Shown here: piece after piece, positions 33,341 to 43,995 of the stretch | Layout of the letters: every line of letters starts with the position of its first letter | How positions within the stretch are numbered: position 1 is the stretch's first letter | Assembly (NCBI GenBank): GCA_036417435.1 | Contig: CM070902.1 | Coordinates: forward strand, 133,723,886 to 133,787,885 | DNA length: 64,000 bases | Direction of reading: 5' to 3' | Origin: Inia geoffrensis | Lineage: Eukaryota; Chordata; Mammalia; Artiodactyla; Iniidae | Made by a program: the position numbers and the translations under genes | The notes under the pieces: generated by a model | Told to the model about the DNA's origin: nothing | Seen by the model: the letters and a program-made list of their open reading frames with translations, nothing else | The model's database searches: none

Positions 33341-33694
33341 TTCCTAATAAATGTATTTATTTATTTATTTATTTTTGGCTGCTTTGGGTCTTCATTGCTG
33401 CGCGTGGGCTTTTTCTAGTTGCTGCAAGTGGGGGCTACACTTCGTTTTGGTGCACAGGCTTCTCATTGCGATGGCTTCTCTTGTGGAGCACAGGCTCTAA
33501 GCATGCAGGCTTCAGTAGTTGTGGCTCTTGGGCTCAGAAGTTGTGGCTCATGAGCTCTAGAGCATAGGCTCGGTAGTTGTGGCGCACCAGCTTAGTTGCT
33601 CCACGACATGTGGGATCTTCCCGGACCAGGGCTCAAACCCATGTCCCCTGCATTGGCAGGCAGATTCTTAACCACTGTGTCACCAGGGATGTCC
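33341..33694 (-). repeat. CHR-family SINE, long form, reverse (in L1)
   Basis: TTTA-rich start, ggctgctttgggtcttcatt, end 'tgtcaccagggatgtcc'. Together with the next SINE it is bracketed by tggtacagccactt at 33301-33314 and 33960-33973. Confidence 0.92.
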
Positions 33695-33767
33695 TGGTCT
33701 TCTTCTTTTTCTTTTCTTTTTTTTTTTTAAACATAATTTGTATTATGGAAATCTGCTTTCAAGCCAA

Positions 33768-33959
33768 TTTTTTTTTAATTTGGCTGTGCCAGGCCTTAGT
33801 TGTGGCACGCGGGATCTTCAGTTGCAGCATGCAGGATCTTTAGTTGTGGCATGCAAACTCAGTTGTGGCATGTGAGACCTAGTTCCCTGACCAGGGATTG
33901 AATCCAGGCCCCCTGCATTGGGAGCGCAGAGTCTTAGCCACTGGACCACCAAGGAAGTC
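33768..33959 (-). repeat. CHR-1-like SINE, reverse (in L1)
   Basis: tttggctgtgccaggcctta ... 'agttccctgaccagggattg' ... 'ggaccaccaaggaagtc'. Its head abuts the right copy of the L1 target duplication. Confidence 0.9.
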
Positions 33960-34186
33960 TGGTACAGCCACTTTGGAAAACAGTCTAGCAGTTCCTCAGA
34001 AAGTTAAACATAGTGTTACCATTTGACCCAGGAATTCCACCCTTAGGTATACACCAAAGAGAAATGAAAACACACTGCCATCCAAAAACATACCCAAAGG
34101 TGGAAACAACCCATATGTTCATAAACTAAACAATGGGATTTTTAAAAACATGTTATATCTACATAATGGAATAGTCAGCCATAAAA

Positions 34187-34224
34187 AAGAATGAAGTAAA
34201 AAAAAAAAAAAAGAATGAAGTACT
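34187..34224 (+). repeat. A-run bracketed by a direct repeat
   Basis: aaaagaatgaagta occurs on both sides of a pure A run (about 34198-34211) inside the old L1. It looks like a target duplication with only a poly(A) tail between. Confidence 0.75.
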
Positions 34225-34579
34225 GATATATGCTACAATACAGATGAACCTTGAAAATATTATACTAAGTAAAAGATCTAGTTACAAAAGATCACATATT
34301 ATATTATTCCATTTATATTAAATATCCAGAATAGAAGAATCTATAGAGACAAAAACTAGATTAATGGTTGCTAAGGCTGGTGGGGATGAGGAAATTAAGG
34401 GAGGAGAAATGATAGCTAAAGGGTACATAGATGATGAAATGTTCTAAAATTGATTGTGATGATATTTGCACAACTCTATGAATTACAAAAAGCTATTGAA
34501 TTGTGCATTGTAAATGGACAAACTGTATGGCGTGAACTATATCTCAATAAAGTTTTTTTTTTAAAAAAAAGCCCTCTGA

Positions 34580-34873
34580 GGACTTCCCTGGTGGCACAGT
34601 GGTTAAGAATCTACCTGTGAATATAGGAAACATGGGTTCAAGCCCTGGCCTGGGAAGATCCCACATGCCACTGAGCAACTAAGCCCGAGCACCACAACTA
34701 CTGAGCCTGCCCTCTAGAGCCTGCAAACCACAGCTACTGAAGCCCACATGCCTAGAGCCCATGCTCCGCAACGAAGAGGAGCCCCCACTCACCTCAACTA
34801 GAGAAAGCCCGCACTCAGCAACAAAGACCCAACACAGCCAAAAATAAATAAATAAATTTTATAAATAAAATTT
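34580..34873 (+). repeat. CHR-family SINE, long form
   Basis: gacttccctggtggcacagt head, long body, AAAT tail. Target-site copies aaaagccctctg at 34567-34578 and 34874-34885. Confidence 0.94.
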
Positions 34874-34885
34874 AAAAGCCCTCTG

Positions 34886-35000
34886 GGGACTTCCCTGGTG
34901 GTCTAGTGGTTAAGACTTTGCCTTCCAATGTAGAGGGTGCGGGTTCAATCCCTGGTCGGGGAACTAAGATCCCACATGCCTTGCAGCCAAAAAACCAAAA
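34886..35000 (+). repeat. CHR-1-like SINE
   Basis: gggacttccctggtggtcta head, B box (gggttcaatccc), 'tcggggaactaagatccc' and a short A-rich end. It starts exactly after the second copy of the target site. Confidence 0.92.
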
Positions 35001-35091
35001 CATACAACAGAAGTAATATTATAACAAATTCAATAAAGACTTCAAAATTGGTCCACATTTAAAAATATTTTTTTTAATAAAAATAAAAGTA

Positions 35092-35390
35092 GGGCTTCCC
35101 TGGTGGCGCAGTGGTTGAGAATCTGCCTGCCAATGCAGGCGACACAGGTTCGAGCCCTGGTCTGGGAGGATTCCACATGCCGCGGAGCAACTAGGCCCAT
35201 GAGCCACAACTACTGAGCCTGTGCGTCTGGAGCCTGTGCTCCGCAACAAGAGAGGCCACGATAGTAAGAGGCCCGTGCACCGCGATGAAGAGTGACCCCT
35301 GCTCACTGCAACTAGAGAAAGCCCTCGCACAGAAACGAAGACCCAACACAGCCAAAAATAAATTAATTAATTTAAAATTTAAACAAATTT
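35092..35390 (+). repeat. CHR-family SINE with a 13-bp target duplication
   Basis: gggcttccctggtggcgcag head. The body is a mixture of short-form wording (gagaggccacgatagtaaga) and the long-form end (gcaactagagaaagccc). Flank aaaaataaaagta at 35079-35091 and 35391-35403. Confidence 0.93.
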
Positions 35391-35749
35391 AAAAATAAAA
35401 GTAAAAAAGCCCTCTGGTTGTGTGATAAGGAGGTGAGGAAGTGGCTCTTCCAATTTCCAAGTTACTCTTCCTACACAGCCCAGTGTCTTATATACCCAGC
35501 CATCCTTGCATTCAAGTCAAGGTCCTCCCTAAGGACTAATCACCAGGTCTCTGGTTCCTGCAATGGTTTCATATATGTGTTCTGTTGTCAGAATGAACAA
35601 TAAAGACAAAGGAAAGGGAAGAGATATAATAAATATCTATTGTTTTTCTCTGCCAAGCACCTCCTTCTCTCCCTTTTTATTACAGAACCCCATTTTCCTT
35701 GGCAAACTACCCCAACCCACCTTTAGTACTCATAGTTTGGGTGCACCTG

Positions 35750-36510
35750 ACTCCAAGAATGATCATGTGACACTGGCTTAAGCTAATCAAAACAAGTGCC
35801 ACTTGCCTGGCTACAGTGATTGGCTCAAGGATGAAAAAAGGAATAAATTTAACCCAACTAGCATATGTATATCCAGAACTTCTGTGAGAGTTTACAGCAA
35901 AAGAAGCTCTTCTTGAAACTGTGAAGGTATAAGCATGAAACCACTGGGAACACAGGCCAGGGCACACCTGATCCATGATGAATAGAGCCAGGAGGTGGAG
36001 AGAGACAACTTTCTTTTTTTTAGTCTTTTTTTTTGGCGGGGGGCAGGGGGGCTGCATTGGTTCTTCATTGCTGTGAGTGAGCTTTCTCTAGTTGTGGCAA
36101 GCGGGGGCTACTCCTCGTTGCAATGCATGGGCTTTTCATTGCAGTGGCTTCTCTTGTTGCGGAGCACGGGCTCTAGGCACGTGGGTTTCAATAGTTGTGG
36201 CTTGCGGGCTCTAGAGCACAGGCTCAATAGTTGTGGCGCGTGGGCTTAGCTGCTCAACAGCATGTGGGAATCTTCCCGGACCAGGGCTGGAACCCATGTC
36301 TCCTGCATTCGCAGGCAGATTCTTAACCACTGCACCACCAGGGAAGCCCTGAGAGACAGCTTTCTGAAATATGTTTTGAGCACCTGAATTCAGCCATGCT
36401 AGAAGTTAGATGTATCTACCCATGGACTTTACGTCTACAAGAGCTAATAATTCCCCCTCCTCTTTTCATTTTGCTGTTTGGTTTAATCCTGTTTGAATTG
36501 GCCTATCTAT
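35750..36510 (+). repeat. Old LTR-like repeat, split by a SINE
   Basis: ctggctacagtgattggctc, 'gaagctcttcttgaaactgt' and 'ccactgggaacacaggccag' on the left, 'tttcattttgctgtttggtt...gtttgaattgg' on the right of the SINE. Subfamily not assigned. Confidence 0.5.
36015..36350 (-). repeat. CHR-family SINE, long form, reverse
   Basis: T/G-rich start, gggctgcattggttcttcat, end 'gcaccaccagggaagccct'. Target duplication gagagaca(a/g)ctttct at 36000-36014 and 36351-36365. Confidence 0.94.
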
Positions 36511-36654
36511 AATGTGTGAATGAAAGAATACTCCCAGATACAGACATAGACCAAAGACCAACTATAACAGGAAGAAGGCTGTGCAAGTGGGAAAAACAGG
36601 TATTGGTAGGGTTGAGCTCTATATTTAGTACTGTACATTGCAAGTTTTATCTTT

Positions 36655-36800
36655 TTTAACCATGCGATCTATGAAGATAAGAACACTAAGGCTCACGGTC
36701 ACACTTAGTAAGTGAAAGAGCCATGACTTAAACTCAGGTCTTCTGACTCCAAATTTTATCCCCTTATTTTATCCCCTTTATAACACTGTGCCACAAAATT
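36655..36800 (-). repeat. MIR, reverse
   Basis: cactaaggctcacggtcaca, 'gtaagtgaaagagccatgac' and 'cttctgactccaaattttat' are in reverse-MIR order. A 12-base doublet (ttatcccctta/t) is at 36757-36780. Confidence 0.75.
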
Positions 36801-37176
36801 ATCATAAGTAGCTACATAATATAAAGCAATATATGTGCATTTTATACCCATTTCACCTATCTCCTCTAAACTTAGAGACAGCAGTACAAGGGAAAGTTAA
36901 GGAGTCTGTCAGTGTTAACCTCCTAAATATCTTGCATATGAAGATATTTAGGAAATATCTTCCTTCATCCTTACTGTTACAGTGTGTGTTTAGCTTTCAC
37001 CTTCCAAGTTCCTTGCTCAAAAAAAAATTTCTCCTACATTTTCTTCTATTAATATAGAGTTTTGTCATTCACATTTATGCTCTTAGATCATCTGTAGTTT
37101 ACCTTTGTACATAATATTAGGAAGGGATCCAGTTTTATTGTCTCCATATGGCGATCCAGTTTTCCATTTATTTATT

Positions 37177-37289
37177 TATTTATGTGGCTGTGTGGCTTGT
37201 GGGATCTTAGTTCCCTGACCAGGGATCAAACCCTGGCCCTTGTCAGTGAAAGTGCAGAGTCCTAACCACTGGACTGCCAGGGAATTCCC
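37177..37289 (-). repeat. CHR-1-like SINE, reverse
   Basis: gtggctgtgtggcttgtggg ... 'agttccctgaccagggatca' ... 'ggactgccagggaattccc'. Flank ccatttat(t/c)tatt on both sides (37164 and 37290). Confidence 0.92.
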
Positions 37290-37659
37290 CCATTTATCTA
37301 TTTTTCTATTCCTGTGCCAACAACATCCAGTATTTATTACTATATTTTCGTAATATGCCCTAATATCTGATGGGGCAAGACCTACTTTTTATTCTACTTT
37401 TCCAAGGTTGACTTAGCTATTTATAGACTTCTACTCCTCTCTGTGAGTTACTCAAGTTCCTTAAATTTTTCAACTAAAATCTTGATTGGGCTTATATTGA
37501 ATTTATAGACTAATTTGGGAAAATTAATCTTTGTAATATTAAGTTATCTCACCCCCAAACAAGGAATGTCCTCTCATTTGTTCAGATCATCCTCTATGCT
37601 CTCTATTGCAGTTTTACATTTTTCTTCACAGATGTATTGTTGCTATTTTAAATGGTGTC

Positions 37660-38030
37660 TTTTCTTTTTTTCTTATAAATTTACTTATTTACTTATTTAT
37701 CTATTTATGGCTGCATTGGGTCTTTGTTGCTGCGCGTGGGCTTTGTCTAGTTGCAGTGAGCGGGGGCTACTCTGCATTGCAGGGCTTGGGCTTCTCATTG
37801 CAGTGGCTTCTCTTGTTGCGGAGGAGGGGCTCTGGGCATGTAGGCTTCAGTAGTTGTGGCACACGGGCTCAGTAGTTGTGGCTTGCCGGCTGTAGAGCAC
37901 AGGCTAAGTAGTTGTGGCACATGGGCTTAGTTGCTCCACGACATGTGGGATCTTCCCGGACTAGGGCTCAAACCCGCGTCCCCTGCATTGGCAGGCAGAT
38001 TCTTAACCACTGCACCACCAGGGAAGTCCC
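37660..38030 (-). repeat. CHR-family SINE, long form, reverse
   Basis: TTTA-rich start, atggctgcattgggtctttg, end 'gcaccaccagggaagtccc'. Confidence 0.93.
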
Positions 38031-38772
38031 TAGCCCTTCAACTTTAAAAAAATTTCCTAATACCATTGGCCAAGACCAGTTATTCTATACTAAATATCAC
38101 CAGTAGTATTGGACACATTTTTCCTTTTCCTGATCTCAAAGATATACATTTAAGATTTCTCCATTTGTTTTCATGTTTGCTGCTGAGAATATACTAAACA
38201 TTAATTATACGTTAAAACTTGGGTAGAAATTGTCTGTATAACCATCTAGGCCTTGAGGTTTTATTTTGTTTTGTTTAATCTTTATTGATCTATTCAAGTT
38301 CTTTCTCCTTGAAATATTTTTGCAGTTTTGTATTTCTTCTTGAGTTTTGTCCATTTAATTTAGGTTTTCATATTTATTTACACAGTTATTCATAATACTG
38401 TTTGCTAAGTTTTAATTTCTGTTGAGACCATGGTTAATTTCCCTTTTTTCACATTGTTATTTATTTGCATTTTCTCTCTGTCTCTCTCTCTTTTCATCAA
38501 TCTTGCCATAGATCTGCCTTTCTTATCTATTATTTCATTACTATTTTCTGTCTTTTAAAAAATGTTGTTGCTTTTATTTCTTCCCTTTATTTTTAGTGCT
38601 TATTTTTAGTTTTTGCTTCCTTCTTGTTTCTTTGGATATTACTTTTATTCAAATACCATAGTTAAATGCTCAGCTGCTTTGTTTTAAAGCTATCTTGTTT
38701 CTTAATAAATATATGTATTCACATGTATTGTTTTCATTGCTATTTATTTCTAAGTATCAATTTACTTTGCAC

Positions 38773-38970
38773 TTTTTTTTTTTTTTTTTTTTTTTGTGGG
38801 TCTCTCACTGTTGTGGCCTCTCCCGTTGCGGAGCATAGGCTCCGGATGCGCCAGCTCAGTGGCCACAGCTCACAGGCCCAGCCACTCCACTGCATGTGGG
38901 ATCTCCCCGGACCGGGGCACGAACCTGTGTCCCCTGCATCGGCAGGCGGATTCTCAACCACTGCACCACT
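38773..38970 (-). repeat. CHR-family SINE, short (deletion) form, reverse, head-truncated
   Basis: T23 run, then gtgggtctctcactgttgtg and a near-consensus body. It stops at 'accactgcaccact', lacking the last dozen or so head bases (accagggaagccc). Confidence 0.92.
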
Positions 38971-39062
38971 GTAATTAAATTTTAACTTCATTGCAACGTG
39001 CTTAGGGCCAGAAATGACCCTAATGGACAGTGGCAAAGGGAAATCTTCCCATCAGGATTATC

Positions 39063-39510
39063 CATTGTACTGGTTTCAGTAGTGTTCTCCCCCAAAATGC
39101 ATGTCCACCCAGAACCTGTGAATGTGACTTCATTTGGAAGTGGCATCTTTTCAGATGTCGTCAAGTTAAGATAAGGTCATATTGGATTAAGGTGGGCCCT
39201 AAGCCAGTGACTGGTGTCCTTATAAGAAGAAAATTTGGACACAATACACAGGGAAAACGCCATGGGACAGCAGAGGCAGAGATTGGAGTGATGCATCTAC
39301 AAGTCAAGGAATGCTAAGGATTGTCAGCAACCACCAGAAGCTAGGAAGAGGCAAGAAATAATCCTCCCCTAGAGCCTTCAGAGACAGAGCATGGCCCTGC
39401 TGACACTCTGATTTCAGACTCCTAGCCTCCAGAACTATGAGACAATAAACTTCTGTTGTTCTAAGGCACCTGATTTGTGGTAATTTGTTTTGGAAGCCCT
39501 AGGAAACTAA
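39063..39510 (+). repeat. MLT1-type LTR, nearly full length
   Basis: cccaaaatgcatgtccaccc, 'gtgacttcatttggaagtgg', 'gtgtccttataagaagaaaa', 'ggaatgctaaggattgtcag', 'ctagcctccagaactatgag' and 'ccctaggaaactaata' occur in LTR order. Confidence 0.82.
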
Positions 39511-39539
39511 TATATCCGCTTTGTCTGATGTGAGAAGAC

Positions 39540-41060
39540 AGATGTATGTACACTAATTCGTGTGTGGTTGTTAACAGTTTGGTTGGATGGTTAGGGAAGG
39601 GAGCATATTGAAAGGTGGGCAACAAAGATATACAGAGAAGAGGAATGTCGATGATTTTGGAAAGGACACAGACTGTAAAGATATTTGAATGCTCCCCAAA
39701 GGGGATTCACTGCAGAGGAGGCTCTTAATAATCACGAGGAAACGATAGGCTCTGTGGATGTCAAACAACCTCTTTCTCCAGACACCCAGTGATGGGCCCG
39801 TGAACAAAATGGTCATGTAGGAGATGGCGGCTAGCCATGGACTCTACAACACAGACTTCTCCTTACCAAGGCTGACCTGGCTAATGCTGTTGCTGAGTGC
39901 CTTATCTGCCAACAGCAGAGACCAGCACTGGCCCTCCCTGATAAGGTACCATTTCTCAGGGTGATGAGCAGCCACCTAGTAGCAGGCTGATTACCTTGGA
40001 ACTTTTCCATTGTTGAGAGGGTGGAAAAATCTTCCTCATTAGAATAGACACATATGCTGAGTATAGATGCCTTCTATACTCGTAATAATTCTGCCAGGAC
40101 CTCTTATCAACAGACTCACAGAATGCCTTATCTATCATTGTGGTATTCCCCACAACATTGCTTCTGATCAAGAAACTCATCTCACAGCAATAGAAATGCA
40201 GCAGTGAACTTATACCTATGGAATTAACTGGTCATACCATATACTCCATCATCTAGAAGTGGCTGCTCTAGCTTAAAGTTAGAATTGCTTACTGAAAACT
40301 AAGTTATGGTGCCAGTTATGAGACAACTTTAAACAACTTTAAGACAACTTGTCCTGCAAGATGCTGTATATGCTTTGAATCAGAGATCAATATGTAGTAG
40401 TATCACCTCCACATCCCAGAACACATGGGTTCAGGAATCAAGGGGTGTAAGTAGGAGTGGCTTCTCTCACTATTGTATCAAATAACCCACTCACAAATTT
40501 TTGCTTCCCATCCTGGCAACTCTGAGATTTGCTGCTTTAAAGGTCTTTGTTCCCAAAGGAGAAATGCTTCCACCCGGAAACACAACAGTGCATGCACTGA
40601 ATTGGAAGATGAGGCTGCCAGCTGGCCATCTTGAACTTATTATGTCACAAAGTAACAGGCAGTAAAAGGGGTCTCTGTACTGCTGCAGTTATTGATCCCA
40701 GCTACCAAGGGGAAACTTAGATTGCTGCTAACCACTGAGAACAAATAGGACTATATCTGGAACCCAGGGCATTTCCTGGGGTATCTCTTAATACTTCCAT
40801 GCCCAATAGTAAGCATTAATTAAGGAAATGTAACCACAAAGAGGCAGGAATTTCAAAGACTGATATGCTTCAAGAATAAAGGTTAGGTCACTCTACTAGG
40901 AAACTGACCAGCTAAGCTTCTAGCTGAGAGCAAAGGAAATATGAAATAGGTAATGAAAGAAGGGGGTCATAAATATCAACTATAGCTCACGACCCATTAC
41001 AAAAACAAGGACTATAGTAGCTTTGCGAATTTTCTCTTTGCTTGTATGTATGTGTTTATT
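39540..41060 (+). mobile_element. Decayed ERV-L internal region (3' part of pol, integrase side)
   Basis: The sequence follows mammalian ERV-L pol as I remember it: a 'ttaccaaggctgacctggc' stretch at about 39865 leading to a Cys-x-x-Cys of the integrase zinc-binding region, then core-domain wording (aatagacacatatgctgag at about 40043) and the C-terminal part up to about 41020. Stops and frameshifts interrupt it throughout. It lies 30 bases downstream of the MLT1-type LTR in the same orientation, but whether they were one element is uncertain. Confidence 0.75.
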
Positions 41061-41224
41061 TGTAAATATTAAATATTTTCTTCTTTTTCCCATTATTTCA
41101 CATACAAGTTGTTGGTGGCTAACTTTACAATTTAGTCTTTAGGTAATAGAATATTTAGCAGAACTGTGAGTGAATTTGATAAGCAATTAATATAGCCGAT
41201 GTTAAAGTATAATTTTTAATTTAA

Positions 41225-41500
41225 AAAATTATGGTAAAATATGCATAACACAAAATTTACCATTTTAACCATTTAAAAACATACAGTTCAATGGCATTAA
41301 GCATGCACATTTTTTGTGCAACCATCACCACTATCTACCTGCAGAACTTTTTCATCTTCTCCAACTGATACTTGGTACCAGTTAAATAATAACTCCCCAT
41401 GCCCTCCTTCCCCCAGGTGTGGCAAACACTATTCTACTTTCTATCTTGATGAACTTGACTACTCTAGGACTGGCTTATTTAAGATAAAATTTTTTTGAAA
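41225..41500. repeat. Old L1M 3' UTR fragment
   Basis: aaaatttaccattttaacca, 'gtgcaaccatcaccactatc' and 'gacttgactactctagg'-like wording are typical of old L1 3' UTRs. Confidence 0.65.
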
Positions 41501-41879
41501 GTTAAGATCATAACTCACATACAAATATAAAATGAATATGTATCAGAGGTTTTACTTCCCTCATTAATTAATGAGGAAACCAGTAAAATATTACAGCTAG
41601 ATCACAGGAGAACTCAATCACACATATATAGGCAACTAAGAATGCTAGAATGAATTTAAAAAAAGATACAAAATGGTCTAACCATAGGAAAATAATCAAT
41701 TGTATTTCACTGGACACAATTCATTTCCATTTCTACAGGCTAAAATTGTTTGCATTATTATTCATTTTCTACAACTTACAGAACTTCAAAACAGTCCAAA
41801 AACAATGGAAGGAAAAGATAACCAGGAAGTGTGCTCAAGGCATACTATACACATAGAACATAATGAATATTGACAATAT

Positions 41880-42530
41880 AGCACTGAGTGGGGAAAAAAT
41901 GGGGGAGGACTGTGCCAGGTATCAATGTCTTGTTTGTCGGCTCCAGTGCCACCTAGAACTGGACCCTGTGAACATTCTCATTTGCCAGCTGGTACAATGT
42001 TAGGCCTTATCAGCAGAGGGCACTGGAGGGACACTGCAAGACAGAGCAGAGAAGGTGGCTTCCCATCCTGGTTCTTCCGGTTTCTGTGATGTCTCCTGTG
42101 GAGACCCAGTGGCACTCACTCTCCAGCAAATTTCATCGCCACCCTAGTGGACGCCTTCCAGCTGGGCACCTCTGGCCTGCAGGCTGCACCCCAGCTGGGA
42201 GCTGCAGCTCTCCAGTGAAATTCTGTCATCTAGTGAGCTCCTTGCCCTCTCCAAGGAGGTCTGAATCTCAGCCTTGGAGGTGGGGCCTCTTCCAAGTTTG
42301 TTCCTCCCTTGGGTATTCTTCCTTAATTTTAGTGGTAGTAGTGCTGCTTACATTTGCTATTCTATAGTTGTCTGCTACCTCTCTCAATAGTTTTATTAAC
42401 TTTGTTAAAAGTTGAACCACCTTCTCTGTTAGATCATAACTATTACATTAAATGTTCCCTGATGAATTACTGATGTGCTTTCTGTGTCCTGACCGATACA
42501 ACCATAACCTTAGTTATTTTCTCCTTATTT
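41880..42530 (+). repeat. Old LTR (ERVL-like), subfamily not assigned
   Basis: ctgaatctcagccttggagg, 'ctattctatagttgtctgct', 'tgttaaaagttgaaccacct' and the end 'ttctgtgtcctgaccgatac' resemble a mammalian LTR. A 93-codon frame inside (42086-42367) is probably chance. It contains the CTCF-like site at 42010. Confidence 0.5.
42010..42025 (+). promoter_or_regulatory. CTCF-like motif inside the old LTR
   Basis: tcagcagagggcactgg is a good match to the CTCF core. It lies in the intergenic space between the two divergent promoters, about 10 kb before the AFF1-like island. Confidence 0.5.
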
Positions 42531-42899
42531 ATTTCTTAAACATGTCACAAACAAATTATTACTGTAACAAAAGAAATATATATTAGCATGGTCTCCTGTC
42601 CCTTTCACTTTCTCCCAAAGTGTTCATCATATCAATAATATCCAGAATTTTAGTTTTGCATTGTAGTGGATATATTTTCTCTTTCTCTTTCCTTTGGTCC
42701 TAGTTGCTTTTTCTTTTTTAAGTTTATAAAAAGTTTACTTAAGTATATAGTATTCTTACTTCTGATACCTTGTAAAACACATCAAGATCCACCCTACCCC
42801 CCCACCCCCACCCAGGGAGTTCAGAAAGGATTTTTTTCTTCTTCTTATTTCTGTACTTCCTCAAATATATTTTCAATGTGGGTCTTTGTGTGATATATT

Positions 42900-43390
42900 T
42901 TCTGAGAACTTGTATGCCTGGGGCTGAGTAACACTTTTCCTATGCTTTTATTTCTGAATGACACTTTGGCTGAATACAACATTCTAGGCTCAAGTTTTTT
43001 TCAGTATTTAGTATATATTACTCCTTTGTCTTCCTGCAGCCAGGGTGCTGTTGAGAGGTCTAATATCAATATGATTCTTGTTCCTTTGTAGATCACATGC
43101 CCTCTCTTTCTAGAAAGTTTCAAAGCTTTCTCTTTATGTCTTGGTCTGGTTTTTCCTTATCTCTTCTCTTTGGCACTTTATGATCTGAAAGCATTCATCT
43201 TTCATTAGTTATGAGAAATTTTATTTTTCTTCAAATATATCACCCTCTTCCATATTCTTTCTAATTTTGTCATTTGAAACTCCTCTTACACAGATGCTGG
43301 CACTTGTATTTCTTTTCTCCACAACCCTTCTCTATTTTTTATTCATTATCATTTCCTGCTAACTTTCCCATTTGATTTGATGTGAGTTTC
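42900..43390 (-). repeat. Old L1/HAL1 segment, reverse
   Basis: ttggctgaatacaacattct, 'gagaaattttatttttcttc' and 'cttcaaatatatcaccctct' are reverse ORF2 3' phrases. Strongly decayed. Confidence 0.55.
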
Positions 43391-43398
43391 TAGAGGAG

Positions 43399-43995
43399 AG
43401 GTCAGCAAACTACAACCCATAGACCAAATCCAGCTTGCCACCTGTTTTTTTAAATAAAGTTTTATTGGTATAGCCATACTCATTTATGTACTATCCTTTG
43501 TGCTACAATGGCAGAGGCAGAGTTCAGTAGTTGCAAAGGAGATCATGTGACTCACAAAGCTTAAAATATTTACCATCTGGGGGCTTCCCTGGTGGCTAAG
43601 TGGTTAAGACTCCACCTGCCAGTGCAGGGGACACAGGTTTGAGCTGTGGTCCGGGAAGATCCCACATGCTGCAGAGCAACTAAGCCCATGCACCACAACT
43701 ACTGAGCCTGTGCTCTAGAGCCTGCAAGCCACAACTACTGAGCCCGCATGCCACAACTACTGAAGCCCGCATGCCTAGAGCCTGGGCTGCACAACAAGAG
43801 AAGCCACCGCAATGAGAAGCCTGTGCACCACCACGAAGAGTAGTCCCTGCTCTCCACAACTAGAGAAAGCCCACGTGCAGCAACAAAGACCCAACGCAGC
43901 CAAATATAAATTAATTAATTAATTAATTTTTAAAAATATATTACCATCTGGCCCCTTGCAGAAAACATTTGTCAGCACCTATTCTAGAGGGTAGG
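43399..43995 (+). mobile_element. hAT-type (MER) DNA transposon remnant, split by a SINE
   Basis: Left end gaggtcagcaaactacaacc and right end catttgtcagcacctattct are diverged inverted ends. Inside, 'aataaagttttattggtata' and 'ttaaaatatttaccatctgg' fit a common non-autonomous hAT family. The subfamily name is not certain to me. Confidence 0.7.
43581..43933 (+). repeat. CHR-family SINE, long form, inside the hAT remnant
   Basis: gggcttccctggtggctaag head, long body, TAAT-rich tail. Flank aaatatttaccatctgg / aaatatattaccatctgg. Confidence 0.94.

Larger units (their letters stand above)
32930..34566 (+). mobile_element. Old L1 3' part, interrupted by two SINEs
   Basis: ORF2-derived phrases: aaaaatggataaattggact, 'agcccacagaatgggaaaaa', 'aaaagatgctcaacatcatt' and 'gtggagaaattggaacc'. 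After the SINEs come 'ttggaaaacagtctagcagt' and 'catttgacccaggaattcca', then the 3' UTR to 'atctcaataaag' and A/T. Decayed; no open ORF2. Confidence 0.85.
37040..38720 (-). mobile_element. Old L1M ORF2 segment, reverse, cut by two SINEs
   Basis: Reverse ORF2 phrases: ttctattcctgtgccaacaa, 'gggcttatattgaatttata', 'tgcagttttgtatttcttct' and 'ttcatcaatcttgccataga'. Long but decayed; no open frame of significant length. Confidence 0.75.
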
